A stretch of DNA of 49,514 nt from Marivirga sp. ANT-B6 (GCA_001683905.1 LXQK01000170.1:12511-62024), one strand, 5' to 3'; shown: positions 27,832 through 36,865, numbered from the stretch's first letter. The notes: generated from the sequence alone by a model not told the origin. Translations and numbers: made by a program.

Positions 27832-30405
27832 TTAATAAAATTTCTTATAGAAGCTCAAATAATTTATTAGGTCTTTGCTTTGATAAAAAAGTTGAAAGTT
27901 ATCTTTTGATATAATGAACCTATCAACATTCGCTTTATCCAAACTATCAATAGGAGATTCAGATTGATTGATCTGCTCCAGGTACTGTTTTGCCATCTTT
28001 TGATCTGTAAACTCTGAAATCAGCACAATCGATCTTCCTTCATCCAAAATTAAATTTCCTGTTTTAAGTTCCCAGTCTTTGAAGGCGCTCTTGTTGAATT
28101 TCTCCATTGCTGCCGGGATACTATTTTCCAGATTCTGACCTGGCTTATAAACTACCACCATAAAGTGTGCCTGATCGAAATATTGTATATACGCTGCTCC
28201 TTTTTCATCGGTGATCTTTTTGGCAAGTTCTTCCGATGCTATTAAAAGTTTTTGCGCATACGGGATCAATTCACTGTCTTTGAAGTTTTCGATGAAGTTC
28301 TTCAGCGCAAATTGATAATTATATTTATTCTCAACTTTACCAATGATCATAATTTCTAAGAGCCTGAGATTATCAGCAAAATCTGTAATTGGATATGCAT
28401 TCTTAGCTGAAGTTATTACAGCTTGTGCCGCATCAAATTGTCCCTGCTGATATAATGCATAGGCCTGTTTATACTGTAACCTAATTTGCTCATTCGCTAT
28501 ATTCGTATCTTCCTTAAAGTTAGGATTTTGTATGATCCGGGCATAATTGGTATTGGGAAACTCCCGAATTATTTTTTCTTTGAAAGCGTCAGATTTTGCA
28601 ATATCACGCTCTTTATATAAGAGGTATAACAAATAATAGAGCTCCGCTTTGTATTCAGATTCCTGAAACCTGGTGAGAATCGTCTCATAACTTCCTATAG
28701 CACCAAGTTTGTCATTTAAATCAAAATTGTAAATATTTCCCAATTTATAATACGCATTTTCTATTGCTTCCAAAGCCACGTGCTTTTCTTCCTGATTATA
28801 CGGAATAGAGGCAATCATCTCCGCTTTCACAGCATCATCAATAGCTAACTGGTCTACGGGTTGCTCAGCGGTTACTTCTTCTGCTGAAGGTGCGGTAGCT
28901 TCTCTGACCACATTGGCTGAATTATCTTTGTCTGATCTACGCCAGTTGTCCTCAAGCTTTCTATTGCCCCATATGCGTTGAAATTCGTTCTGCCCCCTTG
29001 CCACTGCAGTGGCATTATAAAAATACCAGGTTGCGCCTTCTGTGGTATTTTGAGCAAAACCCGTCTGGTCTGTGTTGTTAAAGGTAGCATTTCGCCTGTT
29101 GGCAATTTCGGCTTGTTTTTCTTTTTGTTTTTCTTCCTTGTTTTTTGCGGCGATGATCTTGTCCAAAAAGTCGTTTAACGCTGTCTTATCCATCTCAGCC
29201 AGGGCAAGCAGGCTGTCCTGCAATTGAATGATTTCAATCTGCTCCACAAAATTAGCTAGTATTTTTTGCCGCTGCTGAATAGCAGGAAACATAGCGTCAT
29301 CAGGTGGCATGCTTTGCAGCGTACTGTCATAATAACTTTTAGCTAAGGCGAATTTCTTTAGTTTCTCAAAATGAATCTTGCCCAGTTGTAAAAATGAAAG
29401 AGCCTTTTGTCGGGGATTGGCGACACTTGCACGGGTAGATGCTATATAATTTGCAATGGCTTCCTGCAAGTTATCTTGTTTTAGCTCAAAGCCGCCCATT
29501 TCATAATATATCTTATCTCTATATTCCTTATTTTTCGCATCTCTGAGGAGTTTGCCATAGTACTTCCTTATCTTATCCGTCTCCCGGTTTTTCGAGAGCT
29601 CATAGGTCTGGTACATATTCAGGCGGGCGTAAAAAGAAAGTTCATACGTAGGATTACTTTTTACGCTCTTTTCATAATGCTCATAAGCCAGCACATCGTC
29701 TCCTTTTTGTTGATATAGCTGCCCCAGGATAAAAAGGTATTTAGCTCTGCCATCTTTTTTCTTAACTAAGGGTATGGCTAGTTCCAGATTTTTCAACAAC
29801 GCATTAGAATCTCCCTTGATTTGGGCATAGTAAGCACGTGTTAAAAAGAGGTTTTTTTGGTTTGTTTTATTTAATGTCTCCTTCTTAAGGTAATCAGAAA
29901 CAGCAATGGCATTATTCTCTTCCTTATAATCTATATAGGTGCGCATCAGGTCTATAAGTGCCGCATGCCGCGCATCCTTATCCTCACTTTTTGTATTTAC
30001 CAGCTTATAGGTAGCGATGGCTTTTACAAAATCTGCATTATAATAGCGCGCTTTTCCCACCAGAATGTAACTATCATCTACCCACTTACTATTTTTGTGT
30101 CTTTGTATGGCAATCGATGCTTTTTGTAGACACTCCTCCAGTTGCTTGTCAACTGAATTTACCGCAGAAGAATCTACCAAAGGAAATACTTTTAGTACCT
30201 CATTGTAATTATGGACATGGGCATTTTGAATGGCTTGTTCTACCTCACCCATCTTTTCCCGGGCAATAAAATAGGCATTATACCGTGCTGTGGTATTATG
30301 AAAGGTTTTACTTACCAGGTTTTTTCGTTCCGCTGAACAGCCTGACATAAGTATCAGGAGCACAGCTGCTTTCACTATTAGAAATCTTTGAGCTACTATT
30401 TTCAA
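27832..30405 (-). CDS. sprE: T9SS periplasmic lipoprotein SprE/PorW-like (TPR repeats)
   Basis: The 857-residue protein has a lipoprotein signal (LILMSGC, Cys near residue 23), then a typical SprE/PorW opening in which HNTTARYNAYFIAREKM is clear. Many tetratricopeptide-like helical repeats follow; examples are YLFILGQLYQQKGDDVLAYEHYEK and KALSFLQLGKIHFEKLKK. A Gln/Lys/Glu-rich spacer lies near 420-440. SprE/PorW proteins are required for T9SS and gliding and connect the outer membrane translocon with the GldKLMN core. The start is TTG. The PBP1A gene follows directly. The assignment is by motif and length; a generic TPR lipoprotein remains possible. Confidence 0.83.
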   Translation of the reverse strand: MKIVAQRFLIVKAAVLLILMSGCSAERKNLVSKTFHNTTARYNAYFIAREKMGEVEQAIQNAHVHNYNEVLKVFPLVDSSAVNSVDKQLEECLQKASIAIQRHKNSKWVDDSYILVGKARYYNADFVKAIATYKLVNTKSEDKDARHAALIDLMRTYIDYKEENNAIAVSDYLKKETLNKTNQKNLFLTRAYYAQIKGDSNALLKNLELAIPLVKKKDGRAKYLFILGQLYQQKGDDVLAYEHYEKSVKSNPTYELSFYARLNMYQTYELSKNRETDKIRKYYGKLLRDAKNKEYRDKIYYEMGGFELKQDNLQEAIANYIASTRASVANPRQKALSFLQLGKIHFEKLKKFALAKSYYDSTLQSMPPDDAMFPAIQQRQKILANFVEQIEIIQLQDSLLALAEMDKTALNDFLDKIIAAKNKEEKQKEKQAEIANRRNATFNNTDQTGFAQNTTEGATWYFYNATAVARGQNEFQRIWGNRKLEDNWRRSDKDNSANVVREATAPSAEEVTAEQPVDQLAIDDAVKAEMIASIPYNQEEKHVALEAIENAYYKLGNIYNFDLNDKLGAIGSYETILTRFQESEYKAELYYLLYLLYKERDIAKSDAFKEKIIREFPNTNYARIIQNPNFKEDTNIANEQIRLQYKQAYALYQQGQFDAAQAVITSAKNAYPITDFADNLRLLEIMIIGKVENKYNYQFALKNFIENFKDSELIPYAQKLLIASEELAKKITDEKGAAYIQYFDQAHFMVVVYKPGQNLENSIPAAMEKFNKSAFKDWELKTGNLILDEGRSIVLISEFTDQKMAKQYLEQINQSESPIDSLDKANVDRFIISKDNFQLFYQSKDLINYLSFYKKFY

Positions 30406-30518
30406 TTAAAATACCTTTAAACCTTACAATGAAACGAAATAATTGGAATATTAATACAATAGTGTAAGTTCTATTGGTTAATTATGTAAAAACAAAATAA
30501 CAACAAAATCATTCCCTT

Positions 30519-31388
30519 TTGAAGTCTAGAAAAACATTATCTAACTGGCTGACTAACAGATATCTTTTGATTATCCGTAATGAGGAAAACTTTGCTGAAA
30601 AGTCGACATTTAGCTTTAACTACGCAAAGTTAATCGTTTTTTTTGTTTCTATATTTATCATTTTCCTCACCATCAGCTTATACCTCTCCAAGACCATTCT
30701 TTCGCAATGGGTAGATCCGCGACATGCCGAGCTTGAGACCAACAGGAAGCTCATTGCCCTGTCGCTTGCCATTGATTCACTGGCTAATGAGGTAGCAAAA
30801 AAAGATAAATTTATCCATAGTTTCCAATATGTATTGACGGGAAATGATGAAGTAATAGAACTTGGTAAATCGGTACCCTCGGATTCGGAGCGGCTACAGA
30901 ATCTTAATAAGGACGTAAACCTGTATAACTTGCCTGAAATAGATTCTGCCTTCAGGAAAGAATTTGAGGATTCAGGAATTGGAATAACAAGAAGATCTGG
31001 TGAGATAGCTGACTTACAGGAAATTTTCTTCTTCTCGCCGGTCTCTGGCATCATCACATCACCTTATAATTCAAAAAGGGATCATTATGGTGTTGATATT
31101 GTTTCTAAAAGTAATGAGCCTATAAAATCCGTTGCCGACGGCACGGTTATATTTTCCTCATGGACGCAGGAGACGGGCAATGTTATTGCCATTCAACACC
31201 GCAGTAATCTTATTTCTATATATAAACACAATTCGGCTCTGTTAAAAAAGACGGGGAACTTTGTTCGGGCAGGAGACCTGGTAGCCATTATCGGAAACTC
31301 AGGTGAGTTAACCTCGGGCCCGCACCTGCATTTCGAATTATGGCACAATGGAAACCCCGTTGACCCGGAAGCATATATCTCATTATAA
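30519..31388 (+). CDS. Membrane-anchored M23 (LytM-type) metallopeptidase
   Basis: This 289-residue protein has a cytoplasmic N-terminus of about 35 residues, one membrane helix (LIVFFVSIFIIFLTISLYL) and a helical linker. The M23 domain contains HYGVDIV (zinc ligands H near 189 and D near 193) and the second zinc motif HLHFELW near 268. The ligands are present, so it may be an active peptidoglycan endopeptidase. The bactofilin gene starts 18 nt later. M23 peptidase-bactofilin pairs are widespread and act together in shaping the cell wall. The start is TTG. Confidence 0.88.
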   Translation: MKSRKTLSNWLTNRYLLIIRNEENFAEKSTFSFNYAKLIVFFVSIFIIFLTISLYLSKTILSQWVDPRHAELETNRKLIALSLAIDSLANEVAKKDKFIHSFQYVLTGNDEVIELGKSVPSDSERLQNLNKDVNLYNLPEIDSAFRKEFEDSGIGITRRSGEIADLQEIFFFSPVSGIITSPYNSKRDHYGVDIVSKSNEPIKSVADGTVIFSSWTQETGNVIAIQHRSNLISIYKHNSALLKKTGNFVRAGDLVAIIGNSGELTSGPHLHFELWHNGNPVDPEAYISL

Positions 31389-31406
31389 CAATCAAAATAT
31401 ACCATC

Positions 31407-31841
31407 ATGTTTAACAATAAAGAAAATAAGAAAGTATCAGAAGAAATTCGAGACTCCAGCAATAACATCGGAAAGGGTACAGTTTTAGAAGGAAATATTG
31501 AAGCCTTTGGAAACATAAGAATTGAAGGAAAGGTTATTGGCAATATCAAGTCGAAATCGAAAGTGGTTTTGGGACCATCTTCACATGTAGACGGCAATAT
31601 TTATGCTCAGAATGCAGAAATTGAAGGTGAGGTAAAGGGTTTTGTTGAAGTAACAGAACTACTGGTTCTAAAACCAACCGCCCTGGTACATGGTGATATC
31701 CTTACCAGCAAACTGGTTGTAGAGTCAGGCGCAGCATTTAATGGATCATGTAAAATGGGTACGCCTGACAATAGGTCAAAAAATGGCACAAAACAACAAG
31801 AAACCATTCAACAAAACAGACCCGAACCAGTCAAAGGATAA
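31407..31841 (+). CDS. Bactofilin-family polymer-forming protein
   Basis: This 144-residue protein has a central bactofilin (DUF583) domain of regularly spaced beta strands, as in NIGKGTVLEGNIEAFGNIRI, SHVDGNIYAQNAEIEGEV and TALVHGDILTSKLVVE. These stack into a beta helix that polymerises without nucleotide. Short disordered tails flank it; the C-terminal tail is Asn/Gln/Lys rich. It pairs with the M23 peptidase upstream. Its 3' end overlaps atpZ by 59 nt in a different frame. Confidence 0.92.
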   Translation: MFNNKENKKVSEEIRDSSNNIGKGTVLEGNIEAFGNIRIEGKVIGNIKSKSKVVLGPSSHVDGNIYAQNAEIEGEVKGFVEVTELLVLKPTALVHGDILTSKLVVESGAAFNGSCKMGTPDNRSKNGTKQQETIQQNRPEPVKG

Positions 31842-32037
31842 AAACCCTATGCTGGATTACCTGAAGTATTCAGGTCTTGCCTTCCAAATGCTGGCCGTGA
31901 TTGGTGTCAGCGTTTGGGCGGGCATCAAGCTGGACGAGAAGTTTAATAATAACAATCCCTTGTTTGTACTTATCCTCGCCTTCTTGGGGATATTCGGCTC
32001 CATTTATACCCTTTACAGGTCTTTGCCTAAAGACTAA
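31783..32037 (+). CDS. atpZ: AtpZ/AtpI-family protein
   Basis: This 84-residue protein has two membrane helices. The segment KYSGLAFQMLAVIGVSVWAG is typical of the small AtpZ/AtpI family that precedes F-type ATP synthase genes. In other bacteria these proteins assist c-ring assembly or ion transport. The ATG at 31783 gives the usual short Lys/Asn-rich N-terminus and makes a 59-nt overlap with the bactofilin gene. The alternative ATG at 31849 avoids the overlap but removes this N-terminus. The frame is open further upstream, which I regard as chance. Confidence 0.82.
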   Translation: MAQNNKKPFNKTDPNQSKDKNPMLDYLKYSGLAFQMLAVIGVSVWAGIKLDEKFNNNNPLFVLILAFLGIFGSIYTLYRSLPKD

Positions 32038-32188
32038 GTCTTTCCAATTTGATCATCGATATCCATATATACGGTAATAGTTCCTGCAGAGCTCCTAAGA
32101 AGGCCCCGTAGAGCGGGTAGTAGGCTTTCAGGGCACCTTTGCATCAGGAAACAATAAAAATCAGTCGTTTTTTTATTTTTTTAAACAC

Positions 32189-32196
32189 TATATTTG
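32189..32196 (+). promoter_or_regulatory. -7 element of the atp operon promoter
   Basis: TATATTTG matches TAnnTTTG exactly. A TTTT run at about 32167-32171 is in the -33 place. Transcription would begin near 32202, so the in-frame TTG at 32194 cannot be the start of the first gene. Confidence 0.55.
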
Positions 32197-32220
32197 TGCT
32201 TTCCAAAAAAGCGTGAGACT

Positions 32221-32637
32221 ATGCCTCAAAGCAAAGGCAAATTATTTTTTTTCCAATTATTGAAGATAGTAGGATTGACTTTGATCATCTGGGGGATATT
32301 TTTTACGCTGTCCCAAATTGATGTCACTGCGGGTATCGTGCACGAAATGATCAACTATATCATTGTATACTCGGCATTGGTTGCGCTTATTGTTGCCCTT
32401 TTCAACTTGCTGATCATGATCAGAGAGGGAAACCAGATAACGATGATTCTTGGAAGTACCGTCTTGCGCATGTTTTTAAGCATCGTAATTATGACCTTAT
32501 TGTTGCTTAGTGGTGCCGGAGACAGGTTAATTCTTGTCGTGGATTTTTTTCTTGTCTATTTGTTCTATTTAGTATTTGAAATATATAGCATTATCGCTAA
32601 CTTGCGCCGGATTTCAAAAAAGGATATTTCATTATGA
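32221..32637 (+). CDS. Small four-helix membrane protein, AtpI-like, first gene of the atp operon
   Basis: This 138-residue protein has four predicted membrane helices and a basic C-terminus. It overlaps atpB by the four bases ATGA, so it is translationally coupled to the F0 a subunit. Its position and topology match the ATP synthase protein I-like genes found there in Bacteroidota, but the sequence is not clearly recognisable. The ATG at 32221 lies 25 nt after the promoter -7 element and is preferred over the upstream TTG. Confidence 0.7.
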   Translation: MPQSKGKLFFFQLLKIVGLTLIIWGIFFTLSQIDVTAGIVHEMINYIIVYSALVALIVALFNLLIMIREGNQITMILGSTVLRMFLSIVIMTLLLLSGAGDRLILVVDFFLVYLFYLVFEIYSIIANLRRISKKDISL

Positions 32638-33716
32638 AAGGTTGTGCCGAAAAGTCAAAAATTAACGAACTAATAAGGATTTTTTTAGTATTAATGATGA
32701 TGTCTTTTTCTTTTCAGGTTGCCACCGCTCAGGAAGTTGAAGAGCAGGAGGTTGAAGAGGGCGAAAGCAAAACGGAATATATTTTACATCACATCAAGGA
32801 CACTCATGACTGGCATTTTGCCAATATTGGACATGCGCATCTTACCTTACCTTTACCAGTAATTCTTTATTCTGCTGATCGCGGACTGGAAATTTTTTCT
32901 TCAAATAATTTCCTGGACCCTGAGACGCACGAAAAAGTATCTCATGCAGGCTATACGATAGACGAGCATGAACATATTGTGGCTGAAGACCCTTCGCGCA
33001 ACGTCTATGACTTCTCTATTACAAAAAATGTGGCGATGCTTTTCATCACCGTTTTGGTGCTGATATTTATCATGTTCGCTGTAGCAAAACGCTATAAGAA
33101 TCACCCGAAAGCGGCGCCAAAAGGAGTTGCCTCGTTTTTCGAACCCATCATCATATTTATCAGGGACGAAATTGCAAAGCCGAATATTGGGCCCAAATAC
33201 GCGCGTTTTCTCCCCTACTTGTTGACCTTGTTTTTCTTTATCTGGTTTGGAAATCTTTTAGGCCTCTTACCAGGTGCTGCCAACCTTACTGGCAATATTG
33301 CCGTCACATTTGTGCTGGCGATGATCACTTTCCTGATCACCAACGTGAATGGCAACAAAGAATACTGGAAGCATATCTTTGCGACGCCAGGGGTTCCTAA
33401 ATTGTTGTGGCTTATCATCGTTCCTGTAGAAATCATTGGTATCTTCACCAAGCCTATATCATTGATGGTCAGGTTGTTTGTGGCTATTACGGCAGGTCAT
33501 ATTGTAATATTAAGCCTCATAGGACTTGCCTTTATCTTCAATTCTTATGCGATGGGTGTGGTCAGTAGTGTGATGGTTGTGTTTATCAATATCATCGAAA
33601 TACTGGTGGCCACAATACAAGCCTATGTGTTTACCTTATTTTCTTCGATGTACATCGGTGCTGCTATTGCAGAACACCACCATGATGAACATCATGTCGA
33701 TAAGGCTTTGATTTAA
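32634..33716 (+). CDS. atpB: ATP synthase F0 subunit a
   Basis: The 360-residue protein is longer than usual (about 270) because of an N-terminal extension. The extension has a signal-peptide-like segment ending ATAQE, then an acidic stretch and a His-rich periplasmic region of about 80 residues. The membrane core follows. It holds the essential arginine in LMVRLFVAITAGH, which faces the c ring, and the final helix EILVATIQAYVFTLFSSMY. The C-terminus is His-rich (EHHHDEHH). Subunit a forms the proton half-channels. The gene is coupled to the AtpI-like gene and is followed by atpE. Confidence 0.95.
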   Translation: MKGCAEKSKINELIRIFLVLMMMSFSFQVATAQEVEEQEVEEGESKTEYILHHIKDTHDWHFANIGHAHLTLPLPVILYSADRGLEIFSSNNFLDPETHEKVSHAGYTIDEHEHIVAEDPSRNVYDFSITKNVAMLFITVLVLIFIMFAVAKRYKNHPKAAPKGVASFFEPIIIFIRDEIAKPNIGPKYARFLPYLLTLFFFIWFGNLLGLLPGAANLTGNIAVTFVLAMITFLITNVNGNKEYWKHIFATPGVPKLLWLIIVPVEIIGIFTKPISLMVRLFVAITAGHIVILSLIGLAFIFNSYAMGVVSSVMVVFINIIEILVATIQAYVFTLFSSMYIGAAIAEHHHDEHHVDKALI

Positions 33717-33755
33717 TCGTTCATTCAATTGTTTTACTTATATAAATAAATTTCT

Positions 33756-34013
33756 ATGTTAACTTCATTATTATTAACTGCTGGTTTTGCTTTAATGGGT
33801 GCTGGTATCGGTGCTGGAATCGTTGCAATAGGCGCGGGTCTTGGTATCGGTAGAATCGGTGGTCAGGCTATGGAAGGTATTGCTCGTCAGCCAGAGGCTG
33901 CGGGTAGAATTCAAACTGCCATGTTGATCATCGCTGCTCTTATTGAAGTAGTATCGTTATTTGGTGTTGTAGTTTGTCTTTTGATCGTTACAAGCATCGA
34001 TTACGCATTTTAA
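33756..34013 (+). CDS. atpE: ATP synthase F0 subunit c
   Basis: This 85-residue hairpin protein has two membrane helices joined by the polar loop RQPEAAGRI. The first helix is Gly-rich (GAGIGAGIVAIGAGLGIG). The second carries the ion-binding glutamate in ALIEVVS. The residues around it do not match the Gln/Ser/Thr set of known sodium-binding rings, so proton coupling is likely. The subunit is needed in about ten copies per complex. A stable hairpin lies directly after its stop codon. Confidence 0.96.
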   Translation: MLTSLLLTAGFALMGAGIGAGIVAIGAGLGIGRIGGQAMEGIARQPEAAGRIQTAMLIIAALIEVVSLFGVVVCLLIVTSIDYAF

Positions 34014-34017
34014 TTTT

Positions 34018-34059
34018 AAGCCTGGTAAGCTGTAGCATTTGGCAAGGCTTGCCGGGCTT
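34018..34059 (+). promoter_or_regulatory. Intercistronic RNA hairpin between atpE and atpF
   Basis: The arms AAGCCTGGTAAGC (34018-34030) and GCTTGCCGGGCTT (34047-34059) pair along all 13 positions, with two G-U wobbles and a 16-nt loop. ATTTTAAG follows. It could stop a share of transcripts or protect the atpE mRNA. Confidence 0.6.
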
Positions 34060-34093
34060 ATTTTAAGTTAACATTAAATAAAAAGAAAAAACA

Positions 34094-34588
34094 ATGGATT
34101 TACTCATCCCTAGTGAAGGTTTAATATTCTGGCAGTTGATAGGATTTCTTGTCCTGCTATTCCTCCTTTCTAAGTATGCCTGGAAGCCAATCCTTGCCTC
34201 TCTGGAAGAGCGGGAAAACTCAATAACAGAAGCACTCGAAGCTGCTGAAGTTGCCAAGCAGGAAATGAAAAAGCTGCAGGCAGAGAATGAAAAAATATTA
34301 GCCGAAGCCAGGCTGGAAAGAGACAAGATGTTGAAAGAAGCCTTGTCTACTGCCACCATGATCAAGGATGAAGCACGTGAGGAGGCTTCGAAAATCGGCC
34401 AGAAGATGATTGATGATGCCCGGGCGGTCATCATCAACGAAAAGCAGGCTGCGATGACCGAATTGAAAAATCAGGTTGCTACATTATCACTGCAGGTTGC
34501 CGAAAAGCTACTTCGCAAGGATCTCAGTGCATCAACAGAACAGAAAGGGTTGGTAGATAGATATATCAAGGACCTTCAAATAAACTAA
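34094..34588 (+). CDS. atpF: ATP synthase F0 subunit b
   Basis: This 164-residue protein has one N-terminal membrane helix (LIFWQLIGFLVLLFLLSKY), then a long charged helix rich in Glu, Lys and Ala that forms the peripheral stalk dimer. KYAWKPILASLEERE at the membrane boundary is typical. The gene begins 81 nt after atpE, beyond the hairpin, and ends 6 nt before atpH. Confidence 0.95.
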   Translation: MDLLIPSEGLIFWQLIGFLVLLFLLSKYAWKPILASLEERENSITEALEAAEVAKQEMKKLQAENEKILAEARLERDKMLKEALSTATMIKDEAREEASKIGQKMIDDARAVIINEKQAAMTELKNQVATLSLQVAEKLLRKDLSASTEQKGLVDRYIKDLQIN

Positions 34589-34593
34589 AATCC

Positions 34594-35151
34594 ATGTCTG
34601 ATATAAGAATCAATTCCAGGTATGCGAAGTCTTTGTTAGGATTAGCAGAGGAAAAAGGAGTGTTGGAAGAGGTGCATCAAGACATGCTTTTGTTTAGCAA
34701 AACGATTGGCGAAAACAGGGATTTTTCTAATATGTTGAAAAACCCTATCATCAAGCACGACAAAAAATTAAAGATCCTGAAAGCCATATTTTCTGGAAAA
34801 GTTCACCCGATGACCATTTCCATATTTGAGATTATCTCACGGAAGAACAGGGAGTCGTTTTTGGCTGGTATTGCCGATGAGTTTCATAGCCAGTATAACG
34901 TCAATAAAAGAATAGAAGAAGCTAAAGTGACAACCACCTTTCCGATTACGCCCGAGCTGCGAGCACAATTCAGGCAGATTGTTGAGCGGATTTCAGGAAA
35001 ATCGGTAGAACTTACAGAAGTTGTGGATGAGGATATCATCGGGGGATTTATCCTGCAGATAGATGACCGGCAGATCGACGACTCTATCAATACCAAATTG
35101 AAGGAGCTGAGGTCTAAGTTTAGCAAAAATCCATATATCAAGGAGTACTAA
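34594..35151 (+). CDS. atpH: ATP synthase F1 subunit delta
   Basis: This 185-residue protein has an N-terminal helical bundle (RYAKSLLGLAEEKGVLEEV) and a C-terminal part with the family motif IIGGFILQIDDRQIDDSI. It joins the b-subunit stalk to the top of the alpha/beta hexamer. The spacing to atpF is 6 nt and to atpA 53 nt, in the standard operon order. Confidence 0.95.
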   Translation: MSDIRINSRYAKSLLGLAEEKGVLEEVHQDMLLFSKTIGENRDFSNMLKNPIIKHDKKLKILKAIFSGKVHPMTISIFEIISRKNRESFLAGIADEFHSQYNVNKRIEEAKVTTTFPITPELRAQFRQIVERISGKSVELTEVVDEDIIGGFILQIDDRQIDDSINTKLKELRSKFSKNPYIKEY

Positions 35152-35204
35152 TTGTTATCAAAAGCTGATAGTAAATTAATTAACAAAAATTTAAGTATAA
35201 ATAC

Positions 35205-36785
35205 ATGGCAAATGTAAGACCAGATGAGGTTTCGGCGATACTAAGAGAGCAACTCTCTAACTTTAAGACTGAGGCTGAATTAGAAGAAGTGGGTACAGTG
35301 CTGCAAATTGGCGATGGTGTTGCCAGGATCTATGGTTTATCCAAGGCACAATCGGGTGAGTTGTTGGAATTCGGTAACGGCCTGATAGGGCTTGTACTGA
35401 ACCTTGAAGAGGATAATGTAGGTGCCGTATTATTGGGCGATTACAAAGGGGTAAAAGAAGGCGACACTGTAAAAAGAACCAAGAAGATCGCTTCTGTACA
35501 GGTTGGCGATGGCATGTTGGGAAGGGTTGTAGACACCTTGGGGAATCCTATTGATGGTAAGGGTCCATTGACGGGGCAGTTGTACGAAATGCCATTGGAG
35601 AGAAAAGCTCCTGGTGTAATTTACCGTCAGCCGGTAAACGAGCCGCTGCAAACAGGTATCAAAGCAATAGACTCGATGATCCCTATTGGCCGTGGTCAGC
35701 GGGAATTGGTTATTGGTGACCGCCAGACAGGTAAAACTGCTGTTGTCATCGATACGATCATTAACCAGAAAGAATTTTTTGAAAAAGGAGAGCCAGTATA
35801 TTGTATATATGTTGCTATAGGGCAGAAAGCATCGACGGTTGCAAATATCGTCGCGGCACTTGAGAAAGGTGGCGCGATGGATTACACGGTGGTCGTAGCT
35901 GCTTCAGCCTCTGAACCTGCACCAATGCAGTTTTTCGCTCCATTTACAGGAGCAGCGATTGGCGAGTTTTTTAGAGATACCGGCCGACCGGCCCTGGTGG
36001 TATATGATGATCTTTCCAAGCAGGCGGTAGCTTATCGCGAGGTGTCTTTGCTATTAAGAAGGCCTCCGGGACGTGAGGCCTATCCTGGTGACGTATTTTA
36101 CCTTCACTCAAGGTTGTTGGAAAGAGCTGCGAAGATCAACTCCAACGATGAGCTTGCCATGCAGATGAATGATCTTCCGGAGTCCCTGGTTGGCCTTGTA
36201 AAAGGTGGCGGTTCTTTAACAGCGCTTCCCATCATCGAAACTCAGGCGGGCGACGTATCGGCCTATATTCCTACCAACGTGATATCCATAACAGACGGGC
36301 AGATTTTCCTGGACACTGACCTGTTTAACTCGGGTATCAGACCAGCCATTAACGTGGGGATTTCTGTATCGCGGGTAGGTGGTAATGCGCAAATCAAGTC
36401 GATGAAGAAAGTTGCGGGAACGTTAAAGCTAGACCAGGCTCAGTTTAGAGAGCTTGAGGCTTTTGCTAAATTCGGATCTGACCTTGATGCGGCTACAAAG
36501 CTAACCATCGAAAGAGGAAGAAGAAACCTTGAGATATTGAAGCAGCCCCAGTACTCTCCCGTACCGGTAGAGCAGCAGGTTGCTATCATATATGCATCTA
36601 CCAAAGGCCATATGGACAATGTGCCGGTAAGTAAGGTAAGGGAATTCGAGAAAGAATACCTTGCACTACTTTCTACACAACATAGGGACGTATTGGCAGA
36701 TATCAAAGCTGGAAAGCTGGATGATAATATTACCAAAGTGTTGAAGGCTACGGCGGAAGATTTAGCGAAGCGATACGCAAATTAA
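35205..36785 (+). CDS. atpA: ATP synthase F1 subunit alpha
   Basis: This 526-residue protein is the regulatory nucleotide-binding subunit. It has an N-terminal beta barrel and the P-loop GDRQTGKTA near residue 172. The segments PIGRGQREL and the alpha-subunit signature near the end of the nucleotide domain ([13 protein letters not shown]) are also present. Length and motifs are standard. Its partner beta is not encoded in this window. An RNA hairpin separates it from atpG. Confidence 0.97.
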   Translation: MANVRPDEVSAILREQLSNFKTEAELEEVGTVLQIGDGVARIYGLSKAQSGELLEFGNGLIGLVLNLEEDNVGAVLLGDYKGVKEGDTVKRTKKIASVQVGDGMLGRVVDTLGNPIDGKGPLTGQLYEMPLERKAPGVIYRQPVNEPLQTGIKAIDSMIPIGRGQRELVIGDRQTGKTAVVIDTIINQKEFFEKGEPVYCIYVAIGQKASTVANIVAALEKGGAMDYTVVVAASASEPAPMQFFAPFTGAAIGEFFRDTGRPALVVYDDLSKQAVAYREVSLLLRRPPGREAYPGDVFYLHSRLLERAAKINSNDELAMQMNDLPESLVGLVKGGGSLTALPIIETQAGDVSAYIPTNVISITDGQIFLDTDLFNSGIRPAINVGISVSRVGGNAQIKSMKKVAGTLKLDQAQFRELEAFAKFGSDLDAATKLTIERGRRNLEILKQPQYSPVPVEQQVAIIYASTKGHMDNVPVSKVREFEKEYLALLSTQHRDVLADIKAGKLDDNITKVLKATAEDLAKRYAN

Positions 36786-36805
36786 ATTGAAGGAAATGAG
36801 TGCTC

Positions 36806-36832
36806 GATGTGGCATGCTCAGCATGACACATC
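36806..36832 (+). promoter_or_regulatory. Intercistronic RNA hairpin between atpA and atpG
   Basis: GATGTG-G-CATGC (36806-36817) pairs with GCATG-A-CACATC (36821-36832): 11 base pairs, one mismatch, and a 3-nt loop. GTTTTATC follows nine bases later. It lies in the 80-nt gap between the two genes. Confidence 0.5.
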
Positions 36833-36865
36833 ATCGGCTCGTTTTATCATTCATACACACAACAA

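Noticed and set aside
32101-32138. Possible structured element or repeat relative (CCCG-TAGAG-CGGG)
   Set aside because: The stem is only 4 bp with irregular outer pairing, and similarity to the 37.9-kb element is limited to a few G/C words.
32034-32144. Minus-strand frame of 36 codons between atpZ and the atp operon, GC-richer than its surroundings
   Set aside because: Two minus frames are open here and neither resembles a known protein. It is too short to support as a gene; it may be a degraded element.
33756-34013. Sodium-binding c ring
   Set aside because: The Gln in helix 1 and the Ser/Thr after the glutamate that mark sodium rings are not seen.
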